The position numbers and the translations under genes are program-made. A DNA stretch of 64,000 nucleotides from Kribbella soli. Lineage in GTDB: Bacteria > Actinomycetota > Actinomycetes > Propionibacteriales > Kribbellaceae. The DNA lies in contig NZ_SJJZ01000005.1 in NCBI RefSeq assembly GCF_004331345.1, positions 372,001-436,000 on the forward strand, given 5' to 3'. Each line of letters begins with the position of its first letter. Positions within the stretch are counted from its first letter, which is position 1. This document shows, piece by piece, positions 51,119-59,903 of this stretch. The notes under the pieces were generated by a model. That model was not told where the DNA came from. It saw only the letters and a program-made list of their open reading frames with translations, and made no database searches.

Positions 51119-52206
51119 TGCGGGTACTCGCAGCCATGTCCGGCGGAGTGGACTCCGCCGTCGCGGCCGCGCGGATGGCCGAGGCCGGGCACGACGTGAC
51201 CGGCGTGCACCTGGCGCTGAGCCGCAACCCGCAGTCGTACCGCAGCGGCGCGCGCGGCTGCTGCACGATCGAGGACTCCCGTGACGCCCGCCGGGCCGCG
51301 GACGTGATCGGCATCCCGTTCTACGTCTGGGACCTGGCCGAGCGGTTCCACGCCGATGTGGTCGAGGACTTCGTCAGCGAGTACGCCGCCGGCCGGACGC
51401 CGAACCCGTGCCTGCGCTGCAACGAGAAGGTCAAGTTCAGCGCCGTACTGGAGCGGGCTCTCGCGCTCGGCTTCGACGCGGTCGCGACCGGGCACTACGC
51501 GCGGATCGTGGACACGCCTGAAGGTCGTGAGCTGCACCGGGCGGTGGATCCGGCCAAGGACCAGTCGTACGTGCTCGGCGTGCTGACGCAGCAGCAGCTC
51601 GCGCACGCGTTCTTCCCGCTCGGCGACACGGTCAAGACCGAGGTACGCGAGGAGGCTCAGCGCCGCGGGCTGTCGGTCGCGGCCAAGCCGGACAGCCACG
51701 ACATCTGCTTCATCGCCGACGGCAACACCCCGGGCTTCCTCAGCGCGCAGCTGGGCGAGGCGCCCGGCGACATCATCGATGCGCAGGGCAACAAGCTCGG
51801 CGAGCACCAGGGCACGCACGGCTTCACCATCGGCCAGCGCAAGGGCCTGCGGATCGGTACGCCGGCCGCGGACGGCAAGCCGCGCTTCGTCCTCGACATC
51901 AGCCCGGTCGACCGCACCGTGACCGTCGGATCCCGCGCGGAGCTGGCCGTCTCGCAGCTCACCGCGTCGAAGCCCCGCTGGTGCGGCCCGGCTCCCACCG
52001 AGGAGCTGCAGGTGAAGGCACAGCTGCGTGCGCACGGTGAAGAGGTCGCCGTGACCGCACAGGTCGACGGCGACGAGGTCCAGGTGAGCTTCACCGAGCC
52101 GACCTCGGCGGTCGCCCCCGGGCAGGCGGTCGTCCTGTACGACGGCACGCGCGTGATCGGCTCCGCGACCATCGACACGGTCGAGCGAGTCACTGCTGCC
52201 GTATGA
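51118..52206 (+). CDS. mnmA: tRNA-specific 2-thiouridylase
   Basis: 362 residues from ATG at 51118, overlapping the desulfurase stop. PP-loop AMSGGVDSAVAAARM activates U34 with ATP; the catalytic Cys pair is Cys101 in NPCLRCNEKVKF and Cys197 in SHDICFIADG. ATGHYARI and the C-terminal GFTIGQRKGLRIG beta-barrel region are also present. Makes s2U34 in Lys, Glu and Gln tRNAs using sulfur from the coupled desulfurase. Equivalent of trmU (Rv3024c). Confidence 0.97.
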   Translation: MRVLAAMSGGVDSAVAAARMAEAGHDVTGVHLALSRNPQSYRSGARGCCTIEDSRDARRAADVIGIPFYVWDLAERFHADVVEDFVSEYAAGRTPNPCLRCNEKVKFSAVLERALALGFDAVATGHYARIVDTPEGRELHRAVDPAKDQSYVLGVLTQQQLAHAFFPLGDTVKTEVREEAQRRGLSVAAKPDSHDICFIADGNTPGFLSAQLGEAPGDIIDAQGNKLGEHQGTHGFTIGQRKGLRIGTPAADGKPRFVLDISPVDRTVTVGSRAELAVSQLTASKPRWCGPAPTEELQVKAQLRAHGEEVAVTAQVDGDEVQVSFTEPTSAVAPGQAVVLYDGTRVIGSATIDTVERVTAAV

Positions 52207-53180
52207 CAACCACCGGCCTGGGCTCGCTCCCCGGCGATGACATCCGCGAGTGGATGCGCGCCGTACTCGAGCTGGTCGACCTCCCGTTCCTGCCCGAGCT
52301 ACCGGCACGTCCGTACGGCGACATGATCAGCCGGACTGTCGCCGTACTGACGGAGTTGGGCGCGGACCTGCAGCCGGTCGGGTGGCGGGTGACCGGTGGT
52401 GGGGACGCGCGGGCGAGTCTGGACCAGCGGCGGGCGCGGGCGCGGCTGCACGAAGACCTGGACGTGCTGGAGGAGTACGCCGACGGGTACCAGGGGCGGC
52501 TGAAGGTACAGGTCACCGGGCCGTGGACGCTGGCTGCAGCGGTCGAGCGGCCGCGCGGGGACAAGATGCTGGCGGACCACGGTGCGCGGCGGGACCTGGC
52601 GCAGGCTCTGGCGGATGGTGTGCAGCAGCACGTGGCCGACGTACGGAAGCGGGTTCCGGGAGCCGAGGTCGTGCTGCAGGTGGATGAGCCCGGGCTGCCC
52701 GCCGTACTCGCGGGAGCTGTGCCGACGGCCTCTGGCTGGAGCAAGCACCGGTCTGTCGACGGGCCCGGTGCTGTCGAGCTCCTGAGCCTGTTCACCACGG
52801 GTGTACCGACCGTCGTCCACTGCTGCGCCGCCCGCCCTCCGATCGAGGTCTTCACCAAGTCGGGCGCCACCGGGGTCGCCGTCGACACGGCCCTGCTGAA
52901 CACGGCGGCCTGGGACCAGATCGCAATCGCCGCCGAGGCGGGCACCACCATCTACGCGGGCGTCGTACCCACCACCGGCGCGCTGCCGACCGCGCACAAG
53001 GCGGCAGACCTGCTCGTACGCCGCTGGCGCGAACTCGGCCTCGACCCGGAACTGCTGAAGAAGGTCGTCATCACGCCCGCCTGCGGGCTTGCGGCCGCTC
53101 CGTCACCGGCCGATGCCAGAGCGCGGTTGAAGCTCCTCCGCGACATCGTCGACGTCGTCGGCGAAGCTGCTGACGCTTGA
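52203..53180 (+). CDS. MetE-like (cobalamin-independent methionine synthase) family protein
   Basis: 325 residues, about half of MetE; resembles the C-terminal (UROD/MetE-like) barrel only: GLGSLPGDDIREWMRAVLEL, KVQVTGPWTLAAAVERPRGD, VVLQVDEPGLPAV and PTVVHCCAARPPIEVF with a His-Cys pair, plus ITPACGLAAA with the second Cys, as for a zinc site. Probably not a full methionine synthase; the family has unknown methyl acceptors. Overlaps mnmA (ATGA). Corresponds to Rv3015c beside ligA in M. tuberculosis. Confidence 0.85.
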   Translation: MTTTGLGSLPGDDIREWMRAVLELVDLPFLPELPARPYGDMISRTVAVLTELGADLQPVGWRVTGGGDARASLDQRRARARLHEDLDVLEEYADGYQGRLKVQVTGPWTLAAAVERPRGDKMLADHGARRDLAQALADGVQQHVADVRKRVPGAEVVLQVDEPGLPAVLAGAVPTASGWSKHRSVDGPGAVELLSLFTTGVPTVVHCCAARPPIEVFTKSGATGVAVDTALLNTAAWDQIAIAAEAGTTIYAGVVPTTGALPTAHKAADLLVRRWRELGLDPELLKKVVITPACGLAAAPSPADARARLKLLRDIVDVVGEAADA

Positions 53181-53203
53181 CCAAAATTGTCGGTGAACCC
53201 CTG

Positions 53204-53209
53204 TAAATT
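53204..53209 (+). promoter_or_regulatory. Putative -10 element of ligA, leaderless
   Basis: TAAATT (TANNNT form) ends six bases before the ligA ATG, which would put transcription start at or next to the first codon. There is no Shine-Dalgarno between. No convincing -35 box at the right distance. Confidence 0.5.
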
Positions 53210-53215
53210 CACCTC

Positions 53216-55324
53216 ATGAGCACGGAGGAGAACGGGGCTGCGCCCGCCGAGGTCCGGACACGGCACGCGGAGCTGAGCCAGGAGATCGAGGATCACCGGG
53301 CGCGGTACTACCTGGCCAGCCCGATCATCTCGGACGCGGACTTCGACGTGCTGATGCACGAGCTGCAGGGCCTCGAGGAGCAGTACCCCGAGCTCCGGAC
53401 ACCGGACTCGCCCACCCAGAAGGTCGGCGCGCCGATCTCCACGCTGTTCACGCCGGTCGACCACCCGATGCGGATGGAGAGCCTCGGCAACGCGTTCTCC
53501 GCCGAGCAGATGGAGGCCTGGGCCAAGCGGCTCGAGCGCGAGGTCACGGTCAAGCAGATCCACGACAGCGGCTTCCTCTGCGAGCTCAAGGTGGACGGCC
53601 TCGCCCTCGACCTGGTGTACGAGAACGGCAAGCTGGTCACCGGCGCCACCCGCGGCGACGGCCGCACCGGTGAGGACGTCACGCCGAACGTCCGGACGAT
53701 CAAGAGCATCCCGGAGCAGCTGCGCGGCGACGACCTCCCGACGTTCCTGGAGGTCCGCGGTGAGGTCTACTTCCGGGTCGAGGACTTCGAGGAGCTCAAC
53801 GCCCAGCTCGTCGAGGCCGGCAAGGACGTGTTCTCCAACCCGCGGAACAGTGCGGCCGGATCACTGCGTCAGAAGGACCCGCGGGTCTCGGCCGGCCGGC
53901 CGCTGCGGTTCGTCGTGCACGGCCTCGGCAAGGTCGAGGGCCACCACTTCGGGCGGCTCTCGGAGGCGTACGACCAGCTGAAGGCCTGGGGTCTGCCGGT
54001 CAGCGACCGCGCCCGCCGGGTCGGCACACTCGACGAGGTCAACGAGTTCATCGCGTACTACGGCGAGAACCGGCACTCGGTGGACCACGAGATCGACGGC
54101 GTAGTCGTGAAGGTCGACGAGGTCGATCTGCAGCGCGCCCTCGGATCGACCTCGAGCGCCCCGCGCTGGGCGATCGCGTACAAGTACCCGCCGGAAGAGG
54201 TCAACACCAAGCTGATCGAGATCGAGGTGAACGTCGGCCGGACCGGCCGGGTCACCCCGTTCGCGCACATGGAGCCGGTCCGCGTGGCCGGTTCCACGGT
54301 CGAGTACGCGACCCTCCACAACGCCAAGGAGGTCGCCCGCAAGGACGTCCGCCCGGGCGACACCGTCGTACTGCGGAAGGCGGGTGACGTGATCCCCGAG
54401 GTCCTCGGACCGGTGGTGGACCTGCGTCCGAAGGGCCTGCCGGCGTGGGAGATGCCGACCAGGTGCCCGTGGTGCGACACGGTGCTGGCGCCGGCGAAGG
54501 AATCCGATGTCGACATCCGCTGCCCGAACTCGCAGTACTGCCAGGGCCAGTTGCGGGAGCGGCTGTTCTACCTGGCCGGGCGGTCCGCGTTCGACATCGA
54601 GGGGCTCGGGTTCAAGGCGGCCGACGCGCTCATCCGCGGCGGGCTGATCGCCGACGAGGGCGACCTGTTCGCGCTCACCGAGGAGAAACTGGCCGAGAGC
54701 GAGTTCTTCACCACGAAGGCCGGCGCGCTGTCGGCGAACGCCCGCAAGCTGCTGGCGAACCTCGAGGAGGCGAAGACCAAGCCGCTGTCCCGGGTGCTGG
54801 TCGGGTTGTCGATCCGGCACGTCGGGCCGACCGCGGCGGTGGCGCTGACCGAGGTGTTCCGGACCATCGACGACGTCCGGGCGGCCACCGAGGAACAGTT
54901 GGCCGAGACCGAGGGCGTCGGGCCGACCATCGCGCAGGCGATGATCGAGTGGTTCCAGGTGCCGTGGCACCAGGCGATCGTGGACAAGTGGCTGGCGTCC
55001 GGCCTGGTCATGCGCGAGGAGCGCACCGGCCCGACGCTGCCGCAGACGCTGACCGGGCTGTCGGTCGTGGTGACCGGGACCGTCGAGGGGTTCAGCCGGG
55101 ACGAGGCGACCGAGGCGATCGTCGGCCGCGGTGGCAAGGTCGCGAGCTCGGTGTCGAAGAAGACGTCGTTCGTGGTCGTCGGCGATTCGCCGGGATCGAA
55201 GTACGACAAAGCGGTGCAACTCGGCGTACGGATTCTGGACGCCGCCGGGTTCCAGGTGCTCCTGGACGACGGTGCCGAGGCGGCCGACGCGGTGGCGACA
55301 ACACCGACAGCCGAGGAATCGTAA
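53216..55324 (+). CDS. ligA: NAD-dependent DNA ligase
   Basis: 702 residues, full length. Domain Ia (~1-75), adenylation domain with AMP-accepting Lys125 in CELKVDGLALDLVYENGK, OB domain, zinc finger CPWC...CPNSQYC (~420-445), helix-hairpin-helix repeats (AFDIEGLGFKAADALI, SRVLVGLSIRHVGPTAAVAL) and a C-terminal BRCT domain (SVVVTGTVEGFSRDEA...). Seals nicks during replication and repair. Appears leaderless; no Shine-Dalgarno upstream. Equivalent of Rv3014c. Confidence 0.98.
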   Translation: MSTEENGAAPAEVRTRHAELSQEIEDHRARYYLASPIISDADFDVLMHELQGLEEQYPELRTPDSPTQKVGAPISTLFTPVDHPMRMESLGNAFSAEQMEAWAKRLEREVTVKQIHDSGFLCELKVDGLALDLVYENGKLVTGATRGDGRTGEDVTPNVRTIKSIPEQLRGDDLPTFLEVRGEVYFRVEDFEELNAQLVEAGKDVFSNPRNSAAGSLRQKDPRVSAGRPLRFVVHGLGKVEGHHFGRLSEAYDQLKAWGLPVSDRARRVGTLDEVNEFIAYYGENRHSVDHEIDGVVVKVDEVDLQRALGSTSSAPRWAIAYKYPPEEVNTKLIEIEVNVGRTGRVTPFAHMEPVRVAGSTVEYATLHNAKEVARKDVRPGDTVVLRKAGDVIPEVLGPVVDLRPKGLPAWEMPTRCPWCDTVLAPAKESDVDIRCPNSQYCQGQLRERLFYLAGRSAFDIEGLGFKAADALIRGGLIADEGDLFALTEEKLAESEFFTTKAGALSANARKLLANLEEAKTKPLSRVLVGLSIRHVGPTAAVALTEVFRTIDDVRAATEEQLAETEGVGPTIAQAMIEWFQVPWHQAIVDKWLASGLVMREERTGPTLPQTLTGLSVVVTGTVEGFSRDEATEAIVGRGGKVASSVSKKTSFVVVGDSPGSKYDKAVQLGVRILDAAGFQVLLDDGAEAADAVATTPTAEES

Positions 55325-55422
55325 CGATTTCGGCAGTCCGCGAACCGGATGGATCCGTCGGGAGACCTGAGCCGTCCGACTGTTAACTTTGCACGTCGAC
55401 ACCTGGGTCAGAAGGAGCGAAT

Positions 55423-56916
55423 ATGACGACGCCGCCGCAGGGACCATGGGGTCCTGGGCAGCCGGGGGGCCAGCCAGGCGGGCAGCACGGGGGGCAGGGC
55501 GGCCAGCCGCCACAGCAGGGCGGCTGGGGACAGCAGCCCCCGGGCCAGGGCCAAGGTGGTGGCTGGGGACAGCCGCCGCAGCAGCCGCAGCAAGGCCAGC
55601 CTCCGCACGGTCAGCCGCCGCAGCAGGACCAGCGTCCGCAGCAGGGCGGCTGGGGCCAGCAGCCCGGGCAACCGGGCCAACCTGGTCAGCCGGGACAACC
55701 TGGCCAGCCTGGACAGCCGCAGCAGGGACAGCCGCCCGCCGGAGGCTGGGGTCAGCCGCCGCAGCAGGGTGGCGCGTACCAGCAGCAGTCGTGGGGCCAG
55801 CGCCAGCAGCAGCAAGGCGGCTGGCACCAGCAGCAGGGCGGTCCGGGCCAGCAGTGGCAGCCGGGCGGTCCGGGCTCCAAGGGCCCGGGTGGCATCAGCA
55901 AGGACAAGCTGCCGCTGGTGATCGGCGGCGGTGTGGTCGGTCTCGTGGTGATCGGCCTGCTGGTGTTCCTCGGTATCCGCGCGTTCGGCGGCGACGACGA
56001 GCCGACGACGCAGCCGACGACCACCGAGCAGCCGACCGGTGAGCCGACCGGCAGCCCGACGACGTCCACGTCCGGCGGTCCCGGCCAGAACGGCGAGCTC
56101 GGCAACGCGACCGGCCAGGCCAAGGCGGCGACCGAGAAGTTGCAGGGCCTCGGCTTCGGCTGCAGCGACCTGTTCAACACCGGTCAGGGCGCGCACCGCG
56201 GCTGCTTCAAGCAGGACGGCCGCAAGGGCGCCGAGGCGATCTTCCAGTTCCAGTCCGACGGCACCATCGTCGCGGTGCGGCTGCAGGCCGAGGACGACGA
56301 CAACTTCAACAACGCCCAGGTCGCCTTCGACCAGGTGCTGCAGGCGGTCGGCAACGACACGTTCGGCGCCGACCAGGTCAAGAAGGTCCAGGACGCGGTG
56401 AAGACCGGTCAGCGTTCCGACGAGGTCGGCACCACCTGGGGAGAGTTCCAGCTCAGCAACCAGGGCCAGAGCGTCCGGCTGTCCGGTCACAAGTCCGGCG
56501 AGGACTCGATGGACCTGCCGGACCAGACCTTCGACACCACCCAGGCGCAGCTGGTGACGGCGCTGAAGGCCAAGGGCTACGTCTGCACGACCTCCTGCAA
56601 GAAGGACGTCGGCAAGTACGGCTACCAGCGGGTCTTCTTCTACGCGAGCAGCGGCAAGGGCATCAAGGACATCGAGGTCAGTGCCTCCGGTGAGGCCGAG
56701 GACGCCAAGAAGGCGCTTCCGGCCGCGCTGGGCGACGCGTTCGGTGCCCTCAAGGGCGGCAACATCGCCGCCGTGAAGTCGTACGTCGAGGCGCACAGCG
56801 ACGGGAAGTCGTACGCTGCTTATGTAGGCGGCTGGAAGGTCGAGATCAGCGGGAACAGCTCGGCGAGCTACACGTCGCAGCAGGTCTCGATCCAGTACGA
56901 GTCGTTCTACGCCTGA
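55423..56916 (+). CDS. Gln/Gly/Pro-rich membrane-anchored protein
   Basis: 497 residues. The first ~150 are repetitive, dominated by GQP, PQQ and GGWGQ tripeptide-like runs; then one membrane helix (LPLVIGGGVVGLVVIGLLVF, ~165-187). The outside region has a Thr/Pro-rich linker (~192-225) and two similar ~130-residue domains (~230-350, ~360-497), each beginning with a helix and a Cys pair (GFGCSDLF...RGCF and GYVCTTSC). Good AAGGAGC ribosome-binding site. Type II-like orientation with an extended cytoplasmic tail. Function unknown; proteins of this layout are common in actinobacteria. Confidence 0.85.
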   Translation: MTTPPQGPWGPGQPGGQPGGQHGGQGGQPPQQGGWGQQPPGQGQGGGWGQPPQQPQQGQPPHGQPPQQDQRPQQGGWGQQPGQPGQPGQPGQPGQPGQPQQGQPPAGGWGQPPQQGGAYQQQSWGQRQQQQGGWHQQQGGPGQQWQPGGPGSKGPGGISKDKLPLVIGGGVVGLVVIGLLVFLGIRAFGGDDEPTTQPTTTEQPTGEPTGSPTTSTSGGPGQNGELGNATGQAKAATEKLQGLGFGCSDLFNTGQGAHRGCFKQDGRKGAEAIFQFQSDGTIVAVRLQAEDDDNFNNAQVAFDQVLQAVGNDTFGADQVKKVQDAVKTGQRSDEVGTTWGEFQLSNQGQSVRLSGHKSGEDSMDLPDQTFDTTQAQLVTALKAKGYVCTTSCKKDVGKYGYQRVFFYASSGKGIKDIEVSASGEAEDAKKALPAALGDAFGALKGGNIAAVKSYVEAHSDGKSYAAYVGGWKVEISGNSSASYTSQQVSIQYESFYA

Positions 56917-56983
56917 CCAGCAGCACGCAAGCAGCACGGAGGACGGATTGAAGTTCCCCCGGGAGAAGCGGGAGTCTCGGACG

Positions 56984-57172
56984 ATGGCGCAGCCACCGCC
57001 CGAGGCGGTCCAGCGGGTCGACGGCGGTGGGGCCTGGGGTCCCACCCAGTTCGACCTCCCGGACCGGAACGGCAGCAACAGCCAGGCGATCCTGATCGTC
57101 AGCCTGATCGGCGTCGTCGTCCTGCTGATCATCGCGGGCCTCTGGGCCCTCGCGTACTTCCAGTTCACCTGA
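56984..57172 (+). CDS. Small single-pass membrane protein
   Basis: 62 residues from ATG at 56984 (a longer frame starts at a TTG, 56948). The N-terminus is soluble with a PPPEAVQ start, then comes one transmembrane helix (ILIVSLIGVVVLLIIAGLWA) and a very short tail ending FQFT. No family recognised. It lies 67 bases after the Gln-rich membrane protein and before a shared terminator, so it may be co-expressed with it. Confidence 0.6.
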   Translation: MAQPPPEAVQRVDGGGAWGPTQFDLPDRNGSNSQAILIVSLIGVVVLLIIAGLWALAYFQFT

Positions 57173-57181
57173 GACAGCCGG

Positions 57182-57219
57182 AAACCCCCGCTCGCAGCGA
57201 TTCGGCGAGCGGGGGTTTT
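57182..57219. terminator. Bidirectional intrinsic terminator
   Basis: 14-bp perfect stem (aaacccccgctcgc) with a 9-base loop and T-runs on both strands, between the convergent membrane protein and ACT-domain genes. Confidence 0.9.
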
Positions 57220-57228
57220 CGCGTTGGG

Positions 57229-57873
57229 TCAGGCGGTGGCGCGGATGGTGACGGCCAGTGAGGCCAGGTAGGAGAGGCGCGCGACCTCGGAGCCGAGGAA
57301 CTCGGGGCCGCCGCGGCGGCCGATCACGAGCACGCGGCGGTCGGAATCCAGCGGTGCGGCGACCAGCACCGACTCCGACAGACCCTTGTGGTCCGGAGCT
57401 GCCAGCGTCGTCGCCTTCTCCAGCGGAAGCCAGCCGCCGGCCATATCGCCGAACTCGGGCGTTGCGCTGGTCTCGAGTGCGACCTTCACCTCGCTGCCGG
57501 TGCCGTCGAGCAGCGCTGCCCAGTCCGCGTGCAGCACGGCCGGTGACTGTTCGACCAGGATGTCGATCGCGTCCGCGGGGGCCGACGTCATCTGCTCGAC
57601 CGCTTCCAGGTCCATGTGCAGTCCGCCGCCGGCGCCGTACCGCGAGAACCAGATGACCTCGACGTCGGGTACGCCGTTGCAGGCGGAGACCAGGCGGTCC
57701 GGGAGCACGCCCGGTGGCAGGTCGACCACGATGTCGTCGACGGCGGTGCCGTTCTCCCGCCGGTGCTCGACGATCTCGATGGCGTGGATGTCGGCATCCA
57801 CCTCACCGAGGGCCGTCGCCACCACGCCCAGCGAACCGGGCCGGTCGGGGATGATCAAGCGCAGCAGGAACAC
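57229..57873 (-). CDS. ACT-domain regulatory protein
   Basis: 214 residues from GTG at 57873, where homologues begin (FLLRLIIPDRPGSLGVVATA); GGGAG lies 12 bases upstream. In-frame alternatives are GTG at 57906 and the open frame to 58026. The N-terminal ACT domain binds an amino acid or other ligand; the C-terminal half (~100-214, with PAVLHADWAALLDG and VAAPLDSDRRVLVIGRRGGP) looks like a GAF-type domain. No catalytic motif. It lies between ligA and gatC, as the ACT gene Rv3013 does in M. tuberculosis. Role unknown. Confidence 0.8.
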   Translation of the reverse strand: MFLLRLIIPDRPGSLGVVATALGEVDADIHAIEIVEHRRENGTAVDDIVVDLPPGVLPDRLVSACNGVPDVEVIWFSRYGAGGGLHMDLEAVEQMTSAPADAIDILVEQSPAVLHADWAALLDGTGSEVKVALETSATPEFGDMAGGWLPLEKATTLAAPDHKGLSESVLVAAPLDSDRRVLVIGRRGGPEFLGSEVARLSYLASLAVTIRATA

Positions 57874-58098
57874 CGAACGATCATCTCCCAGCCGATCACC
57901 TTGCACGTAACGCCTTGTCGCGGCCCATGTTACAGAGCGGTAGGCAGAGACACGCCCGGCCATCTCATCCCGCCCGCATCCTGTCGTTGTCCACACCCCC
58001 AGGGGGCGACGCAACGTGCCTGTCACAGCGGCCCACTAGGATGGCTCGGGTCGCGGCGGAACACGCTGCGGAAGTCCTGCGAACCATTGGATCAGTTC

Positions 58099-58395
58099 AT
58101 GCCATCGATTACCCGCGAAGAGGTTGCGCACCTGGCGCGACTGGCGCGGATCGAGCTCTCCGACGACGAGCTCGACCACCTTGCGCCGCAGCTCGACCAG
58201 ATCATCACCTTGGTCGGGCAGGTCAGCCAGGTGGCGGCGGACGACATCCCGCCGACCTCGCACGCCCTGCCGCTGACCAACGTGATGCGCGCCGACGAGA
58301 ACGTCCCGTGCCTCACCCCCGAGCAGGCGCTGTCCGGCGCGCCCGCCGCGGAGGAGCAGCGCTTCCGGGTGCCGCGGATCCTGGAGGAGGACTGA
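58099..58395 (+). CDS. gatC: Asp/Glu-tRNA amidotransferase subunit C
   Basis: 98 residues from ATG at 58099; the open frame runs far upstream but the family starts at MPSITREEVAHLARLARIEL. Small helical subunit that wraps around GatA and GatB. Downstream ends VPRILEED, as usual for the family. A weak ribosome-binding site only. First gene of gatCAB; the gap to gatA is two bases. Confidence 0.95.
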   Translation: MPSITREEVAHLARLARIELSDDELDHLAPQLDQIITLVGQVSQVAADDIPPTSHALPLTNVMRADENVPCLTPEQALSGAPAAEEQRFRVPRILEED

Positions 58396-58397
58396 CG

Positions 58398-59903
58398 ATG
58401 AGTGACCTCACCAGGAAGACCGCGGCGGAGCTCGCGGAGTTGATGACGTCCGGGCAGGCCAGCTCGGTGGAGATCACCCAGGCCCACCTGGACCGGATCG
58501 GCGCCGTCGACGGTGACGTTCACGCGTTCCTGCACGTCGACACCGAAGGCGCGCTGGCGCAGGCGAAGGCGGTCGACGGCAAGCGCGCCGCGGGCGAGCA
58601 GCTGTCCCCGCTGGCCGGCGTACCGCTGGCGCTGAAGGACGTGCTCACCCAGGAGGGTGTGCCGACCACGGCCGGCTCGAAGATCCTCGAGGGCTGGAAG
58701 CCGCCGTACGACTCGACGGTCGTGAAGCGGCTGAAGGCGGCCGGGATCGTGATCCTCGGCAAGACCAACATGGACGAGTTCGCGATGGGCTCCTCCACCG
58801 AGAACTCGGCGTACGGCACCACCCACAACCCGTGGGACCTGGGCCGGATCCCGGGCGGTTCCGGCGGCGGTTCGTCGGCCGCGATCTCGGCGTACGAGGC
58901 GCCGCTCGCGATCGGCACCGACACCGGCGGCTCGATCCGGCAGCCCGGTGCGTTCACCGGCACGGTCGGTGTGAAGCCGACGTACGGCGGGACCTCGCGG
59001 TACGGGCTGATCGCGCTGGCGTCATCGCTGGACACGCCTGGTCCGTGTGCGCGGACGACGCTCGACGCGGCCCTGCTGCACGAGGCGATCGCCGGTTACG
59101 ACCCGATGGACTCGACCTCGATCAACCAGCCGGTCCCGGCCGTCGTCGAGGCCGCCCGCAACGGTGACGTCTCCGGTCTGCGGATCGGTGTCGTGAAGGA
59201 GCTCGGCGGCGAGGGGTACCAGCCGGGTGTCGAGGCCCGCTTCCACGAGGCGGTCGAGCTGCTCACCAAGCTCGGCGCCGAGGTGGTCGAGGTCTCCTGC
59301 CCGCACTTCGAGTACGCGCTCCCGGCGTACTACCTGATCCTGCCGAGCGAGGCCTCGTCCAACCTGGCCAAGTTCGACGCGATGCGGTACGGGCTGCGCG
59401 TCGGCGACGACGGCACCAACAGCGCGGAGACGGTGACGAGCCTGACCCGCGAGGCCGGTTTCGGCGCCGAGGTGAAGCGCCGCATCATCCTCGGCACGCA
59501 CGCGCTGTCCAGCGGGTACTACGACGCGTACTACGGCCAGGCGCAGAAGGTGCGGACGCTGATCGCCCGCGACTTCGCCAAGGCCTACGAGCAGGTCGAC
59601 GTGCTGGTCTCGCCGGCCACGCCGACGACCGCGTTCGCGATCGGCGACCGGATCGACGACCCGATCGCGATGTACAAGAACGACCTGTGCACGATCCCGT
59701 CCAACCTGGCCGGTAACGCGGCCGCGTCGTTCCCGTGCGGCCTCGCCGACGAGGACGGCCTGCCGGTCGGCTTCCACGTGATGGCGCCGGTGATGCGCGA
59801 CGACCTGCTCTACAAGGTCGGCGCCGCGCTGGAGTCCGCGCTGGCCGAGCAGTGGGGCGGCGTACTGATGACCAAGGCTCCGGAGCTGGAGGTGACCCGA
59901 TGA
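58398..59903 (+). CDS. gatA: Asp/Glu-tRNA amidotransferase subunit A
   Basis: 501 residues from ATG at 58398, just after the gatC stop, with GGAGGA upstream. Amidase signature family with the Ser-cisSer-Lys triad: Lys80 (ALKDVLTQEG), Ser155 in the Gly-rich PGGSGGGSSAAISAYE, and Ser179 (GTDTGGSIRQPG). Hydrolyses glutamine to deliver ammonia to GatB. Overlaps gatB (ATGA). Confidence 0.97.
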   Translation: MSDLTRKTAAELAELMTSGQASSVEITQAHLDRIGAVDGDVHAFLHVDTEGALAQAKAVDGKRAAGEQLSPLAGVPLALKDVLTQEGVPTTAGSKILEGWKPPYDSTVVKRLKAAGIVILGKTNMDEFAMGSSTENSAYGTTHNPWDLGRIPGGSGGGSSAAISAYEAPLAIGTDTGGSIRQPGAFTGTVGVKPTYGGTSRYGLIALASSLDTPGPCARTTLDAALLHEAIAGYDPMDSTSINQPVPAVVEAARNGDVSGLRIGVVKELGGEGYQPGVEARFHEAVELLTKLGAEVVEVSCPHFEYALPAYYLILPSEASSNLAKFDAMRYGLRVGDDGTNSAETVTSLTREAGFGAEVKRRIILGTHALSSGYYDAYYGQAQKVRTLIARDFAKAYEQVDVLVSPATPTTAFAIGDRIDDPIAMYKNDLCTIPSNLAGNAAASFPCGLADEDGLPVGFHVMAPVMRDDLLYKVGAALESALAEQWGGVLMTKAPELEVTR

